The notes beneath the pieces were generated by a model. It was given only the letters and a program-made list of their open reading frames with translations. It had not been told where the DNA came from and did not search any database. 44,863 nt of DNA from Flavobacteriales bacterium (GTDB lineage: Bacteria; Bacteroidota; Bacteroidia; Flavobacteriales; UBA1820): NCBI GenBank assembly GCA_017620815.1, contig JAGAUI010000013.1:1-44863 (forward strand), written 5' to 3'. The translations under genes and the position numbers were made by a program. Shown one piece after another: positions 17,271-26,658 of this stretch (within the stretch, counting starts at the first letter, position 1; every line of letters begins with the position of its first letter).

Positions 17271-17428
17271 CTATAAAATATCGGTATTTTCACTAAGGAT
17301 AAATTATTTAAGAAAAATTAAACATTTGCTCTTGTGGGGTAGAATATATGGAGAGTTGTTTTTGAGAAACAAAAAGAAAGAAAAAAACTTTTTTTAAGAA
17401 AAAATATGGAATTTGTTTTAATTATTAT

Positions 17429-17580
17429 TAACTTTGCTCCAAAGTAAGTGGCGGTAAAGTCAATACTTTAAGTTATTTGAGTTAAAAAATTCAGATATGT
17501 TCAAATATCTGATTAACTTAAAGGCTGCCAACCTTCAAAGGTTAGAAAAATTTAATAACAACTAAATAAAAGGTAACATT
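17429..17580 (+). promoter_or_regulatory. Promoter and structured leader of the RprY-like gene
   Basis: TAACTTTG at 17429-17436 is a good -7 box, with a possible TTTG at 17412-17415 but short spacing (13 bp). The implied leader is about 135 nt. It holds a perfect 8-bp stem TCAGATAT/ATATCTGA (17491-17498 with 17505-17512). That stem continues, across a one-sided 5-nt bulge, into AGTTAA/TTAACT (17480-17485 with 17513-17518). A second small hairpin AACCT/AGGTT (about 17529-17542) follows. The stretch 17231-17580 contains no gene; apart from the DUF2723 promoter the remainder is A/T-rich without recognisable elements. Confidence 0.55.
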
Positions 17581-17901
17581 ATGAACATGCAAACAGAATT
17601 CAAAATCGGAAACTATGTTTTTGATTTTCGCAAACGTACGTTGGTAATAGGTGATGAATCTCGTAAACTCACTACCCGTGAAGCCGAACTTCTCCTTATT
17701 TTCTGTGAAAATATGGGAGAACTAGTAGAACGTTCATTTATCCTTAAAAAACTATGGGGTTATGACGACTTTTTCAATGCACGCTCTATGGACGTGTTTA
17801 TCACCAAAATCCGCAAGTATCTAGGCGGAGACCAAAGTGTACAGCTAGCCAATGTACGCGGTAAAGGATACCGTTTGCTTACAGGAGGTCAGCAGGCTTA
17901 A
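17581..17901 (+). CDS. Stand-alone OmpR-type winged-helix domain, RprY-like
   Basis: A 106-residue protein that is almost entirely a Trans_reg_C DNA-binding domain. FKIGNYVFDF begins the N-terminal sheet, LTTREAELLLIF the first helices, SMDVFITKIRKYL the recognition region and NVRGKGYRLL the wing. It closely resembles the effector half of Bacteroidales RprY, including the FFNARSMDVFITK stretch, but has no receiver domain and no phosphoacceptor aspartate. The gene has its own promoter and leader, so it is not a broken remnant of a longer neighbour here. ATC is its commonest Ile codon (4 of 6), unlike its ATA-rich neighbours, which may mean high expression. Targets are unknown. Confidence 0.88.
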   Translation: MNMQTEFKIGNYVFDFRKRTLVIGDESRKLTTREAELLLIFCENMGELVERSFILKKLWGYDDFFNARSMDVFITKIRKYLGGDQSVQLANVRGKGYRLLTGGQQA

Positions 17902-17916
17902 TACAGTGGTCTGAAT

Positions 17917-17952
17917 AAAAAAAAGCCGCCCCTTTCGGGGCGGCTTTTTTAT
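17917..17952. terminator. Bidirectional terminator
   Basis: A 14-bp perfect stem (17919-17932 with 17937-17950), loop TTTC, flanked by A8 and T6. It serves the RprY-like gene from the left and the ABC-F gene (stop at 17973) from the right. Confidence 0.92.
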
Positions 17953-17972
17953 GCCTGACGAGATACCGTCAA

Positions 17973-19616
<1,644 letters not shown>

Positions 19617-19633
19617 CTATTTGTAACGCTGTG

Positions 19634-19641
19634 CAAAGGTA
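19634..19641 (-). promoter_or_regulatory. -7 box of the ABC-F gene
   Basis: The minus strand reads TACCTTTG followed by CA, a perfect TAnnTTTG, 41 bp before the ATG. Confidence 0.65.
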
Positions 19642-19781
19642 CGCAATTATATGGACTTAAAAAATATGAAAAAACTTCACTTTTTCTGTAACCTTTGGTT
19701 TTAAGATTGCGTCTAATGTAGTAGAGCCGCCTGTGGTGGCTGCACCACTAGATAGAGATAAAAAAGAATAATGTTATAAAA

Positions 19782-20318
19782 ATGAAAGATATAAATTTGC
19801 ATAGTGCGGTATGTATGCTAGTAATGCTGCTGCTCGCCTCGTGTAATGCGACATTTACTAGGCACAATTCCCTACTCGAAGAGATAGGTATAGAAGGTGT
19901 TACACATATAGATATAAGAGAAGATATATTTGATGTGAAGATAGAGCCTTCATGGAGTGACACGCTGAAAGTGGAAGTATATGCCGATGACATAACGATG
20001 AACGGTATGACGGGATTTGAAAAACTTATAAAAAATGAAGGACTATATGAGGTAAAGAGGGATTCTACATGTATAGAGATAAGAAACAGCCGTTCTATGA
20101 TGCGTGGGGTAAAAAAATCAAAGGGAGAGATGACCATCAAGATACCACAGGGAGTAACATATGTGCGAGTGAGTAGTAAACGGAGCGATGTACGTGCAGT
20201 AGATGTAGAATTTGATACGTTGGAAATATATGCTACCCGTGGTAGTGTTCATCTAGAGAACTGCAAAGTGGAAAATCCTCACATACGCTGTGAGCATGTA
20301 ATAATGATAGACAAATAA
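19782..20318 (+). CDS. Lipoprotein with DUF4097-like repeats
   Basis: A 178-residue lipoprotein with signal and lipobox LLAS-C21. The mature part is beta-rich (IDIREDIFDVKIEPS, MTIKIPQGVTYVRVSSKRSDVRAV, TLEIYATRGSVHLENCKV). It resembles a short version of the DUF4097 'putative adhesin' beta-helix seen in the next gene. It lies 16 bp upstream of that gene, and the two probably form an operon and act together at the cell surface or in the periplasm. No catalytic motif is seen and the function is unknown. The leader has two alternative small hairpins (19725-19748). Confidence 0.7.
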   Translation: MKDINLHSAVCMLVMLLLASCNATFTRHNSLLEEIGIEGVTHIDIREDIFDVKIEPSWSDTLKVEVYADDITMNGMTGFEKLIKNEGLYEVKRDSTCIEIRNSRSMMRGVKKSKGEMTIKIPQGVTYVRVSSKRSDVRAVDVEFDTLEIYATRGSVHLENCKVENPHIRCEHVIMIDK

Positions 20319-20334
20319 TAAAAAATATAAAGTT

Positions 20335-21579
20335 ATGAAAAGAGTATTTGCAATTGTGGTTATGGCATTGATACTGCCAATGACTCTTATGGGACAGGTA
20401 AGAGTGAATAACATGACTATAGGTCGTGATGGATATATAGAACAGTACGGCTGGAAGATTAAAATAAAAAATAGCAACAATGTATGGATAAACGGCCATA
20501 AGATAGATGGTAAGGTAGATGTGATAGTTTATAACCGAGACAAGATAAAAGTAAACGGACGTGATGTAACATTCCAAGTGTCAACACGTGAACCAAATGC
20601 CAAAAACGTGTCAAATATCGTCATCAATGGTCGTAACCTAGACGATGTGCTGGAAGGTATCCTTACAGCCGCCGATGTTTCATCCAAAAGAGGTGATTGG
20701 TATGAGATAGAGGATAAGGTGATAGCCACCTCTAGAGAAAAAGGCATAGATGCTATACTATGTGACCAGACGGCTCTTTCTGTACAACTAAGCCCTACCG
20801 ATGAAGATGAGGTGAGTGTAGAGGCTCACGTGAGGTATATTAAGGTAAGTAATCCAGATTATGGTATAGAGATAAAACGCCATGGCTCTCTTCTAGAGAT
20901 AAAACAAAAGGGTGGAGCTGTGTCTTTTAATACTGGCAATAAAATAAGTGGCGGAGGTGTTATAAATATAAAAGTGCCACGTACTATGATGCAGACGATA
21001 GTCATAAACAATACAAGTGGTGCTACCTCTATGCACGGTGTAGAGGCGGGTTATATCAATTGTACGACCATAAGTGGGTCTGTAGCTCTTGCTAGAGTAA
21101 AGGCAGAAAAGTCTATCACATTGACATCTACTAGTGGAGGATTGGCGGTAGATTCTGCAGAATGCGGAGGAATGGTGGTGCTGTCATCTATAAGTGGAAG
21201 TGTGATGGTAAGAGATGTGAAATGCAAAAAAATAAGTGCCAATACCACTAGCGGAGGGGTACGTATGGTAGATAGTGGTGCAGAACTAGTTGTCGCACGG
21301 TCTATAAGTGGTACGGTGAATGTGTCTGTAACAGAGGGTTCACTCAAAGATATGTCGTTACAAACTACCAGTGGAAGCATACGCCTATCACTGCCCGGCA
21401 ACATAGAAAAAGATTATACATATAATATGAGCGGAGTATCGGGGACTATACGCATAGGAAGTGTAACAGCATCAAGACAGTTGTCTATGAAGAATGATAA
21501 TGCTCATGCAAATGTACGCTGCAGTAGTGTGAGTGGTTCTATTACCGTAACACAAAGACCTGCTCTCCCACAGAAATAA
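20335..21579 (+). CDS. Exported DUF4097-like beta-helix protein
   Basis: A 414-residue exported protein (signal about 1-20, cut after LMG). After a variable N-terminal half, the C-terminal half carries at least six repeats of 19-21 residues. They alternate between an ISG(S/T)V turn and a T(T/S)SG turn, as expected for the right-handed beta-helix of the DUF4097 family. No C-terminal T9SS sorting domain is seen, so it probably stays in the periplasm or associates with the outer membrane. The partner is likely the preceding lipoprotein. Eight of its first ten Ile codons are ATA. It is followed by an 18-bp-stem terminator. Confidence 0.78.
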   Translation: MKRVFAIVVMALILPMTLMGQVRVNNMTIGRDGYIEQYGWKIKIKNSNNVWINGHKIDGKVDVIVYNRDKIKVNGRDVTFQVSTREPNAKNVSNIVINGRNLDDVLEGILTAADVSSKRGDWYEIEDKVIATSREKGIDAILCDQTALSVQLSPTDEDEVSVEAHVRYIKVSNPDYGIEIKRHGSLLEIKQKGGAVSFNTGNKISGGGVINIKVPRTMMQTIVINNTSGATSMHGVEAGYINCTTISGSVALARVKAEKSITLTSTSGGLAVDSAECGGMVVLSSISGSVMVRDVKCKKISANTTSGGVRMVDSGAELVVARSISGTVNVSVTEGSLKDMSLQTTSGSIRLSLPGNIEKDYTYNMSGVSGTIRIGSVTASRQLSMKNDNAHANVRCSSVSGSITVTQRPALPQK

Positions 21580-21592
21580 TAGCATTTATATC

Positions 21593-21631
21593 CAGAAAAA
21601 AGCGGCAGCCTGTGGCTGCCGCTTTTTTCTG
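21593..21631. terminator. Bidirectional terminator, 18-bp perfect arms
   Basis: Arms 21593-21610 and 21614-21631 are perfectly complementary around the loop TGT, with A6 and T6 inside the stem. It lies between the converging DUF4097-like gene and trxB. Confidence 0.9.
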
Positions 21632-21642
21632 AAGAGATTAAA

Positions 21643-22584
21643 TTATAATTCATTTATATATCTTTCGGCATCCATAGCTGCACGGCAACCACCTGCGGCG
21701 GCGGCTATCGCTTGGCGGTAGCGAGGGTCTGCTACGTCACCTGCTGCAAATACTCCGGGTACATTGGTGTGAGTAGTGTTGTCGTGAGTAACTATATAAC
21801 CTTCGCCATTTAGCTCTACTTGTCCTGCTACTAGTTCGGTATTTGGGTGGTGACCTATTGCTACAAATACGCCGTCTAAGGCTATGTCTGTGTCTGTATT
21901 ATCTACTTTGTTGTGTATTTTAACGCCTTCCACGCCATCGTTGCCATATATTTCTGTTATCTGGCTGTTCCATATAATTTCTATATTGGCAGTAGAGAGT
22001 ACGCGAGATTGCATAGCTTTGGAGGCACGCATCTGGTCTCGGCGGACGATAAGATATACCTTGCTGCATAGTTTGGCCAGATATGTAGCCTCTTCCAGTG
22101 CCGAATCACCAGCTCCTACCACACATACTACCTTGCCTCTATAAAAGAAACCATCACAAGTAGCACAAGCCGATACTCCATAACCTTTGTACTTCTCTTC
22201 GGTAGGGATTCCTAGCCAACGTGCCGATGCTCCTGTGGCTATGATGATACTACGAGCTAGAATAGTCTTTTCTCTATCTATCTCCACTGTATGATAGTCT
22301 CCTTTTTCCTTTCCTAGTGTTACTTTGGTTACCTCTCCAAAACGGATGTCGGTGCCTAAACGACGGCATTGTTCTTCCATCTGGCTCATGAGCATATTCC
22401 CGTCTATGCCATTGGGAAAACCGGGGAAGTTCTCTACTTCGGTGGTCTGTGTGAGCTGCCCTCCTGCTTGCATGCCAGTGTATAGTACTGGAGAGAGGTC
22501 TGCTCGTGAAGCGTATATGCCAGCTGTGTATCCAGCAGGGCCAGAACCTATGATTAAAACTTGTACTTTTTCTGTGTTTTCCAT
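21643..22584 (-). CDS. trxB: Thioredoxin reductase
   Basis: An NADPH-dependent flavoenzyme of 313 residues that keeps thioredoxin reduced. It shows the FAD-binding GSGPAG (13-18), the TGASARWLGIP stretch, the redox-active CATC (C140, C143) and an NADPH-binding GAGDSALEEA. The C-terminal VFAAGDVADPRYRQAIAAAAGGC closes the FAD site. The length is that of the low-molecular-weight class. It has its own promoter (22617-22624) and shares a terminator with the convergent gene. Confidence 0.96.
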   Translation of the reverse strand: MENTEKVQVLIIGSGPAGYTAGIYASRADLSPVLYTGMQAGGQLTQTTEVENFPGFPNGIDGNMLMSQMEEQCRRLGTDIRFGEVTKVTLGKEKGDYHTVEIDREKTILARSIIIATGASARWLGIPTEEKYKGYGVSACATCDGFFYRGKVVCVVGAGDSALEEATYLAKLCSKVYLIVRRDQMRASKAMQSRVLSTANIEIIWNSQITEIYGNDGVEGVKIHNKVDNTDTDIALDGVFVAIGHHPNTELVAGQVELNGEGYIVTHDNTTHTNVPGVFAAGDVADPRYRQAIAAAAGGCRAAMDAERYINEL

Positions 22585-22616
22585 TTTTGTATTAAAATAG
22601 TATGTGTTCTTGTTTA

Positions 22617-22624
22617 CAAAGGTA
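22617..22624 (-). promoter_or_regulatory. -7 box of trxB
   Basis: The minus strand reads TACCTTTG, 32 bp before the ATG. At the -33 distance (22644-22647) only CTTG is seen. Confidence 0.6.
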
Positions 22625-22650
22625 TGATTTTACTGGTAGAGTAACAAGTG

Positions 22651-23808
22651 TTATGGATATGTGGCACGATACCAATCGGTAGATTTATAGCACTGGTTAC
22701 GTTGAACAGATGTGGGGAAGGGGATATATGTAGATAGTCCACAGAATATGTTTAATGGTATGTCAAACATATATGGAGTATGGGCACTGTATATCACTGT
22801 TTCGCCTAGGGCATTGGAAAATTCACTGTATTCGTTGGAATATGTTATAGGGCTTATAAATGAATCTAGGTCATATATGAAATGGTGGTTATATGCGTCT
22901 AGAGTCTGGGTGATGTTTACATCTAGGATATCTATGTCATTTCTATGAGCGTGTATTATCTTTTTGACAGAAGCACATAAGGCATCTAGTTTGGATGTAC
23001 GCACTACCGATACCGTAGCATATCTATATGATGGTATGGAGTGTTGGTTGTAATAGTTAAAGTATTTTTTGGCTATGGATAGGGATAGGTTCTGTGCGTC
23101 TTGAGATTCAGATGTGAGTTCTAGAGTGATATTGTGATATGGGAATCCATCGGCTATGACCTCACATGGAGATGATATGATATAGTCTGCCTTGTCTTTA
23201 AGGGCATAGACTACCTCTACAGCACCCATGTAGCATGCGTCAAATAGTATAAAGTCAAAAGTCCCCGATGGTATTGCTGTTTTAAGTTCATCTATTTCTA
23301 TTTCATAAGTGGTGTTTCTTACTACTTGATGTCCAAATGTTTTGGTAGGAGGGTATTGGTATAGTCTAGATTTTGCACTCTTGGCAACTAAGGGGAACTC
23401 TTGTGGTATCCAGCCCGTGCCGTGAGACCATAGCACCAGAGAGTAAGTGTTTGCAGGAAAGAGAGTTACTATATCCCGTATGGCAGTGGATAGAGATGAT
23501 GAACTGGAGGATATATGACCTGTGTACTCCTTGATGATACGGGAACCATTCTGGTCTATGTATAGCAGTTGGGGCTCGGCATTGGGAGTGTCTTTATATA
23601 TGAGCAGATGAGTATCTGGGCGGGAAGGTAGTTTTTTATAGGCGTTGATGATGACCTCTGTATTGGATTCGGCATAGGAACTAAGGTCGTTATCTGCTGC
23701 CATGTATATGAGTGTCGTACGTTTGGCAATAGGAGCAGGTCCGTCATCTTTATTACATGATATCAAGAAAAACGAAAGGGCTAGTAATATGTATGTTAAT
23801 CTTCTCAT
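22651..23808 (-). CDS. Clostripain-family (C11) cysteine peptidase lipoprotein
   Basis: A 385-residue lipoprotein (signal, lipobox LISC with C18) of peptidase family C11. The catalytic dyad is visible: H129 in LWSHGTGW and C192 in FDACYMGAVEV. The AADNDLSSYAESN stretch near the N-terminus is also typical of the family. Clostripain-like enzymes usually cleave after Arg or Lys; in Bacteroides relatives fragipain activates a toxin, but no substrate is encoded nearby. It should be anchored in the envelope. It lies 66 bp upstream of trxB, which has its own promoter, and has a promoter at 23840. Confidence 0.88.
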   Translation of the reverse strand: MRRLTYILLALSFFLISCNKDDGPAPIAKRTTLIYMAADNDLSSYAESNTEVIINAYKKLPSRPDTHLLIYKDTPNAEPQLLYIDQNGSRIIKEYTGHISSSSSSLSTAIRDIVTLFPANTYSLVLWSHGTGWIPQEFPLVAKSAKSRLYQYPPTKTFGHQVVRNTTYEIEIDELKTAIPSGTFDFILFDACYMGAVEVVYALKDKADYIISSPCEVIADGFPYHNITLELTSESQDAQNLSLSIAKKYFNYYNQHSIPSYRYATVSVVRTSKLDALCASVKKIIHAHRNDIDILDVNITQTLDAYNHHFIYDLDSFISPITYSNEYSEFSNALGETVIYSAHTPYMFDIPLNIFCGLSTYIPFPTSVQRNQCYKSTDWYRATYP

Positions 23809-23839
23809 CTAGACATGTATTTGGGGTTGATGTAAAGTG

Positions 23840-23847
23840 CAAAAGTA
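23840..23847 (-). promoter_or_regulatory. -7 box of the C11 peptidase gene
   Basis: The minus strand reads TACTTTTG, 31 bp before the ATG. The sequence is identical to the metY and TPR-operon -7 boxes. Confidence 0.55.
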
Positions 23848-23892
23848 ATGATAAATATTTATATCATAGGGCGGGTAAAAGATAATTATCTA

Positions 23893-23900
23893 TATATTTG
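23893..23900 (+). promoter_or_regulatory. -7 box of the hydrolase/SMP-30 pair
   Basis: TATATTTG matches TAnnTTTG and lies 24 bp before the ATG at 23925. It overlaps the alternative ATG at 23898, which is therefore not the start. Confidence 0.6.
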
Positions 23901-23924
23901 TGGTATAATAGGAGATATAGTGAT

Positions 23925-24887
23925 ATGAAGAAGACAGTGTTGTTTTTTATCACGTGGTGTGTGCTGTTCCATGCAGAAGTGTGGGGGCAGAACACATATA
24001 GCAGTGAGCGAGACATAACAGCTAAAGATGGTATAGTAATAAAAGGTACACTATTGAGTGTGGAGAGAGAGGATATGATGCCTACTCCGCTAGTAATCAT
24101 AGTGGCAGGCAGTGGAGCTACCGACCGCAACGGCAATGGCTCTGGTCTTAATAGCGACGCATATAAACTCCTATGTGAATCTCTTTCGCGGGAAGGAATA
24201 TCAACTTACCGTTATGACAAACGTGCCATAGCCGCCAGTGCCTATGAAGGTATGAAGGAAGAAGACCTCTCTATGGAACTATATGCTAGTGACGTAAGGG
24301 ACATAGTTCATCATTTCTATACGGCAGGGACATATTCATCTATATATGTGGTAGGACATTCAGAAGGTTCTCTGCTATCTATTCTAGCGGCAGATGATAA
24401 TAAGGAAATATCTGGCGTGGTATCTCTGTGTGGAGCAGGTCGCCCTATGGGTGATGTCCTTAAGGAGCAACTCGCAGTGCAGGCAGGCGGAGTCCTTACT
24501 CCTATCACTACTCCCATAATAGATAGTTTGTCGGCAGGGCATAAGGTGAAAAATGTGATGCCACAGCTTTATTCTTTATTCCGCCCATCGGTACAGCCGT
24601 TCCTTATATCACAGATGAGGTACGACCCTGCGGTAGAGATAGCAAAACTGACGTGTCCTATACTTATCATAAGTGGTAGTAAAGACCTCCAAGTAAAAGA
24701 GGCAGACTATGAGGCATTAAAGGGAGCTGTTCCCACTTGCCGGGCGGTGCGTATAGAAGGTATGAGTCATACCCTTAAAATGACCGATAGTGATAATATG
24801 CAGGTGCAGCTTTATAGTGTATATATGAATCCTGCACTAGAGGTGTCCAGTGAACTGGTGGGAGAGATAAAAAAATTTGTTAAGTAG
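23925..24887 (+). CDS. Exported alpha/beta hydrolase
   Basis: A 320-residue serine hydrolase with a signal peptide (MKKTVLFFITWCVLFHAEVW, cut near GQ). The fold shows VIIVAGSGATDRNGNG (oxyanion region), the nucleophile elbow GHSEG (S146), an acid in ISGSKDLQV and a base in GMSHTLK. It resembles the Bacteroidetes family of periplasmic acyl esterases or hydrolases of unknown substrate. The start at 23925 is chosen because it gives the signal peptide and the -7 box overlaps the upstream ATG at 23898. It is followed 29 bp later by the SMP-30-like gene; they may act on related small esters or lactones, which is inference. Confidence 0.85.
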   Translation: MKKTVLFFITWCVLFHAEVWGQNTYSSERDITAKDGIVIKGTLLSVEREDMMPTPLVIIVAGSGATDRNGNGSGLNSDAYKLLCESLSREGISTYRYDKRAIAASAYEGMKEEDLSMELYASDVRDIVHHFYTAGTYSSIYVVGHSEGSLLSILAADDNKEISGVVSLCGAGRPMGDVLKEQLAVQAGGVLTPITTPIIDSLSAGHKVKNVMPQLYSLFRPSVQPFLISQMRYDPAVEIAKLTCPILIISGSKDLQVKEADYEALKGAVPTCRAVRIEGMSHTLKMTDSDNMQVQLYSVYMNPALEVSSELVGEIKKFVK

Positions 24888-24916
24888 AATAGTAAACATA
24901 TATAAACGATAGTAAG

Positions 24917-25807
24917 ATGAAAAAATTATTGGTAATACTAGGGACTATACTATGTGGAGGTATGTATGCTCAAAGCGTTGACCTGCTACCCGAGGGTACA
25001 TTTACTGCTGCTATGGAGGCATCTTCTCATGATGCGGTAGGTAATCTGTATGCGGTGGGATTAGATGTGCCACACAAGGGGAACGTAGCTGTGGTGCGTG
25101 ATGGGAAGGTTTCGTTATATCTTACCTTGCCCGAAGGTAGCGTGGGTAATGGCATAGTGTGGGACAAAGATGGTAACATGTACATAGCAGACTATACAGC
25201 CCACAATGTATGGATAAAACGTCGTGGTAAAGAAAATCTGGAGTTGTATGCACACCGCAGTGATATGTCCCAACCCAATGACCTAGCTATTCACCCTGCA
25301 GGATACATATATGCGTCTGACCCAGCGTGGAATAAGAGTACAGGCAGGCTCTGGCTTGTCAAGGAAGGAGAGATAACCCTGCTGGAAGATAATATGGGTA
25401 CTACCAACGGTATAGAAGTATCTCCAGCTGGACGTTGCCTGTATGTAAATGAGTCTGTGCAACGCCGTATATGGAAATATATGATACACAAGGACGGCAC
25501 ATTGGGAACCAAAAAAATGTTCTTTGCTTTTCCAGACTATGGTATGGACGGGATGCGTTGTGATAGTGCAGGGCGTCTATGGGTAACACGCCACGGCAAG
25601 GGTACGGTGGTGATACTCTCGCCATCGGGTAAGATGATGAAGGAGATAACACTAAGAGGTAAGAACTGTACCAATATCACTCTTATAGAAGATGATGATT
25701 ATATCTATGGTTATGTAACGGTAGCCGATAGAGGTTGTTTTGAAAAAATACAAGTCTCCAAAAAAGAATTGCGTACGGTAAGTAGCGTGATAGGGATAGG
25801 TAGATAA
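24917..25807 (+). CDS. Exported SMP-30/gluconolactonase-like protein
   Basis: A 296-residue exported beta-propeller (signal MKKLLVILGTILCGGMYA, cut near QS) of the SMP-30/gluconolactonase/LRE family, which contains lactonases and related metal-dependent hydrolases. Family-like motifs are GNGIVWDKDGNMYIADY, QPNDLAIHPAGYIYASDP, TTNGIEVSP and DGMRCDSAGRLWV. The conserved Asn and Asp residues in these are consistent with a metal site. The exact substrate is unknown. It is probably cotranscribed with the upstream hydrolase. No obvious terminator separates it from the next operon. Confidence 0.83.
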   Translation: MKKLLVILGTILCGGMYAQSVDLLPEGTFTAAMEASSHDAVGNLYAVGLDVPHKGNVAVVRDGKVSLYLTLPEGSVGNGIVWDKDGNMYIADYTAHNVWIKRRGKENLELYAHRSDMSQPNDLAIHPAGYIYASDPAWNKSTGRLWLVKEGEITLLEDNMGTTNGIEVSPAGRCLYVNESVQRRIWKYMIHKDGTLGTKKMFFAFPDYGMDGMRCDSAGRLWVTRHGKGTVVILSPSGKMMKEITLRGKNCTNITLIEDDDYIYGYVTVADRGCFEKIQVSKKELRTVSSVIGIGR

Positions 25808-25821
25808 AATAGTGCATCATC

Positions 25822-25877
25822 TTTTACGATAAAAATTTATTGTTAAACGATAATTTTTTTTTGTTTTACGAGAAAAT
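25822..25877 (+). repeat. Three ACGA direct repeats at 21-bp spacing
   Basis: The core ACGA occurs at 25826-25829, 25847-25850 and 25868-25871, exactly 21 bp apart (two helical turns). Each is preceded by TTTT or TTAA and followed by (T/G)A(A/T)AA-like bases. A fourth, inverted and diverged copy (GTTTCACGGGAC read on the minus strand) lies at 25891-25902. They sit over and just upstream of the promoter of the DUF2975-HTH-CPBP operon and look like operator sites. The binding protein is not known. Confidence 0.65.
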
Positions 25878-25903
25878 GTATATACATTTGTCCCGTGAAA
25901 CAA
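25860..25903 (+). promoter_or_regulatory. Promoter within a 43-bp dyad, DUF2975-HTH-CPBP operon
   Basis: TTTG at 25860-25863, a 19-bp spacer and TACATTTG at 25883-25890 form a consensus Bacteroidetes promoter. The whole unit lies in an imperfect inverted repeat (25861-25903, one bulged G) whose centre, AAATGTATATACATTT at 25874-25889, is a perfect 16-bp palindrome. A protein bound there would cover both promoter boxes, so repression is the simplest reading. The likely first transcribed base is near 25897, about 25 nt before the ATG. Confidence 0.75.
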
Positions 25904-25921
25904 ATATTACTATCATAGGTG

Positions 25922-26638
25922 ATGAAAAAAAGCATAGCCCGTAGGGTAAATATATTGTATTGGCTGCTTATAGCAGTGGTTGCTGTCATATTGGTATGGC
26001 AGTTGAGTAGTTTTTTCACTGGATTTGCACAGGGGATGAGTCTTTCTGACGAATACCTTGAACTGCATAAAGAGGGGCGTACTATGTATGCTGCTCCACT
26101 AGATGTTAAAGATTATTACACTACCGATGGTGCCGATGCATATAAACACGTGATAACCCATACTCCCGATAGCAGTATAACCGTCATGGCTCGTGTGGCA
26201 ACATATGGAGTGAGGGTGGAACATGATGAAAATATATCCAATCCTTATGCTTGGATGAAGAAAGCATCGGTGTTGCTTATGGTGGTGGAAATGGTGATAT
26301 ACGTGTTGGTGCTGGTATTTCTGTTTAAGACATTGCAGGATATAAAACGCAGTATGAAAAACGGCACGGTGTTTTCTCGTCGTGTGGTGCGTTATGCACG
26401 ATGGACAGGGATACTGATGATAGTGTGTGTGGTGGGATTTGATATAGCGATGTGGTTACAAGGTAAATATGTGCTATCACTAGTGGAGATGTGTGATACT
26501 TCTCTTGCTTCCATGTATATGACACCATCACCCATAAACTCTATGGTGAGTATAGTCATAGGGCTTCTGGTGTTGTTTTTTGCCGAAGTACTTGGCATAG
26601 GGTATGATATGAGTGAAGAGCAGAAACTTACTATATAG
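25922..26638 (+). CDS. DUF2975-like membrane protein
   Basis: A 238-residue inner-membrane protein with about four hydrophobic helices: residues near 11-33, a pair in the middle (about 117-138 and 160-178) and one near 203-225. A hydrophilic loop lies between the first two. It resembles DUF2975, a family very often paired with a YozG-type HTH regulator, exactly as here (HTH gene 20 bp downstream). The start is the ATG at 25922; an in-frame GTG directly before it would add only one residue. The function of DUF2975 is unknown. Expression is probably controlled by the repeats and dyad upstream. Confidence 0.75.
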   Translation: MKKSIARRVNILYWLLIAVVAVILVWQLSSFFTGFAQGMSLSDEYLELHKEGRTMYAAPLDVKDYYTTDGADAYKHVITHTPDSSITVMARVATYGVRVEHDENISNPYAWMKKASVLLMVVEMVIYVLVLVFLFKTLQDIKRSMKNGTVFSRRVVRYARWTGILMIVCVVGFDIAMWLQGKYVLSLVEMCDTSLASMYMTPSPINSMVSIVIGLLVLFFAEVLGIGYDMSEEQKLTI

Positions 26639-26658
26639 ACCACGTAAAGAAAGAAACT

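Noticed and set aside
22651-23808. C11 peptidase as a toxin-activating fragipain
   Set aside because: No toxin gene nearby and family C11 is common in gut Bacteroidales; only the family can be stated.
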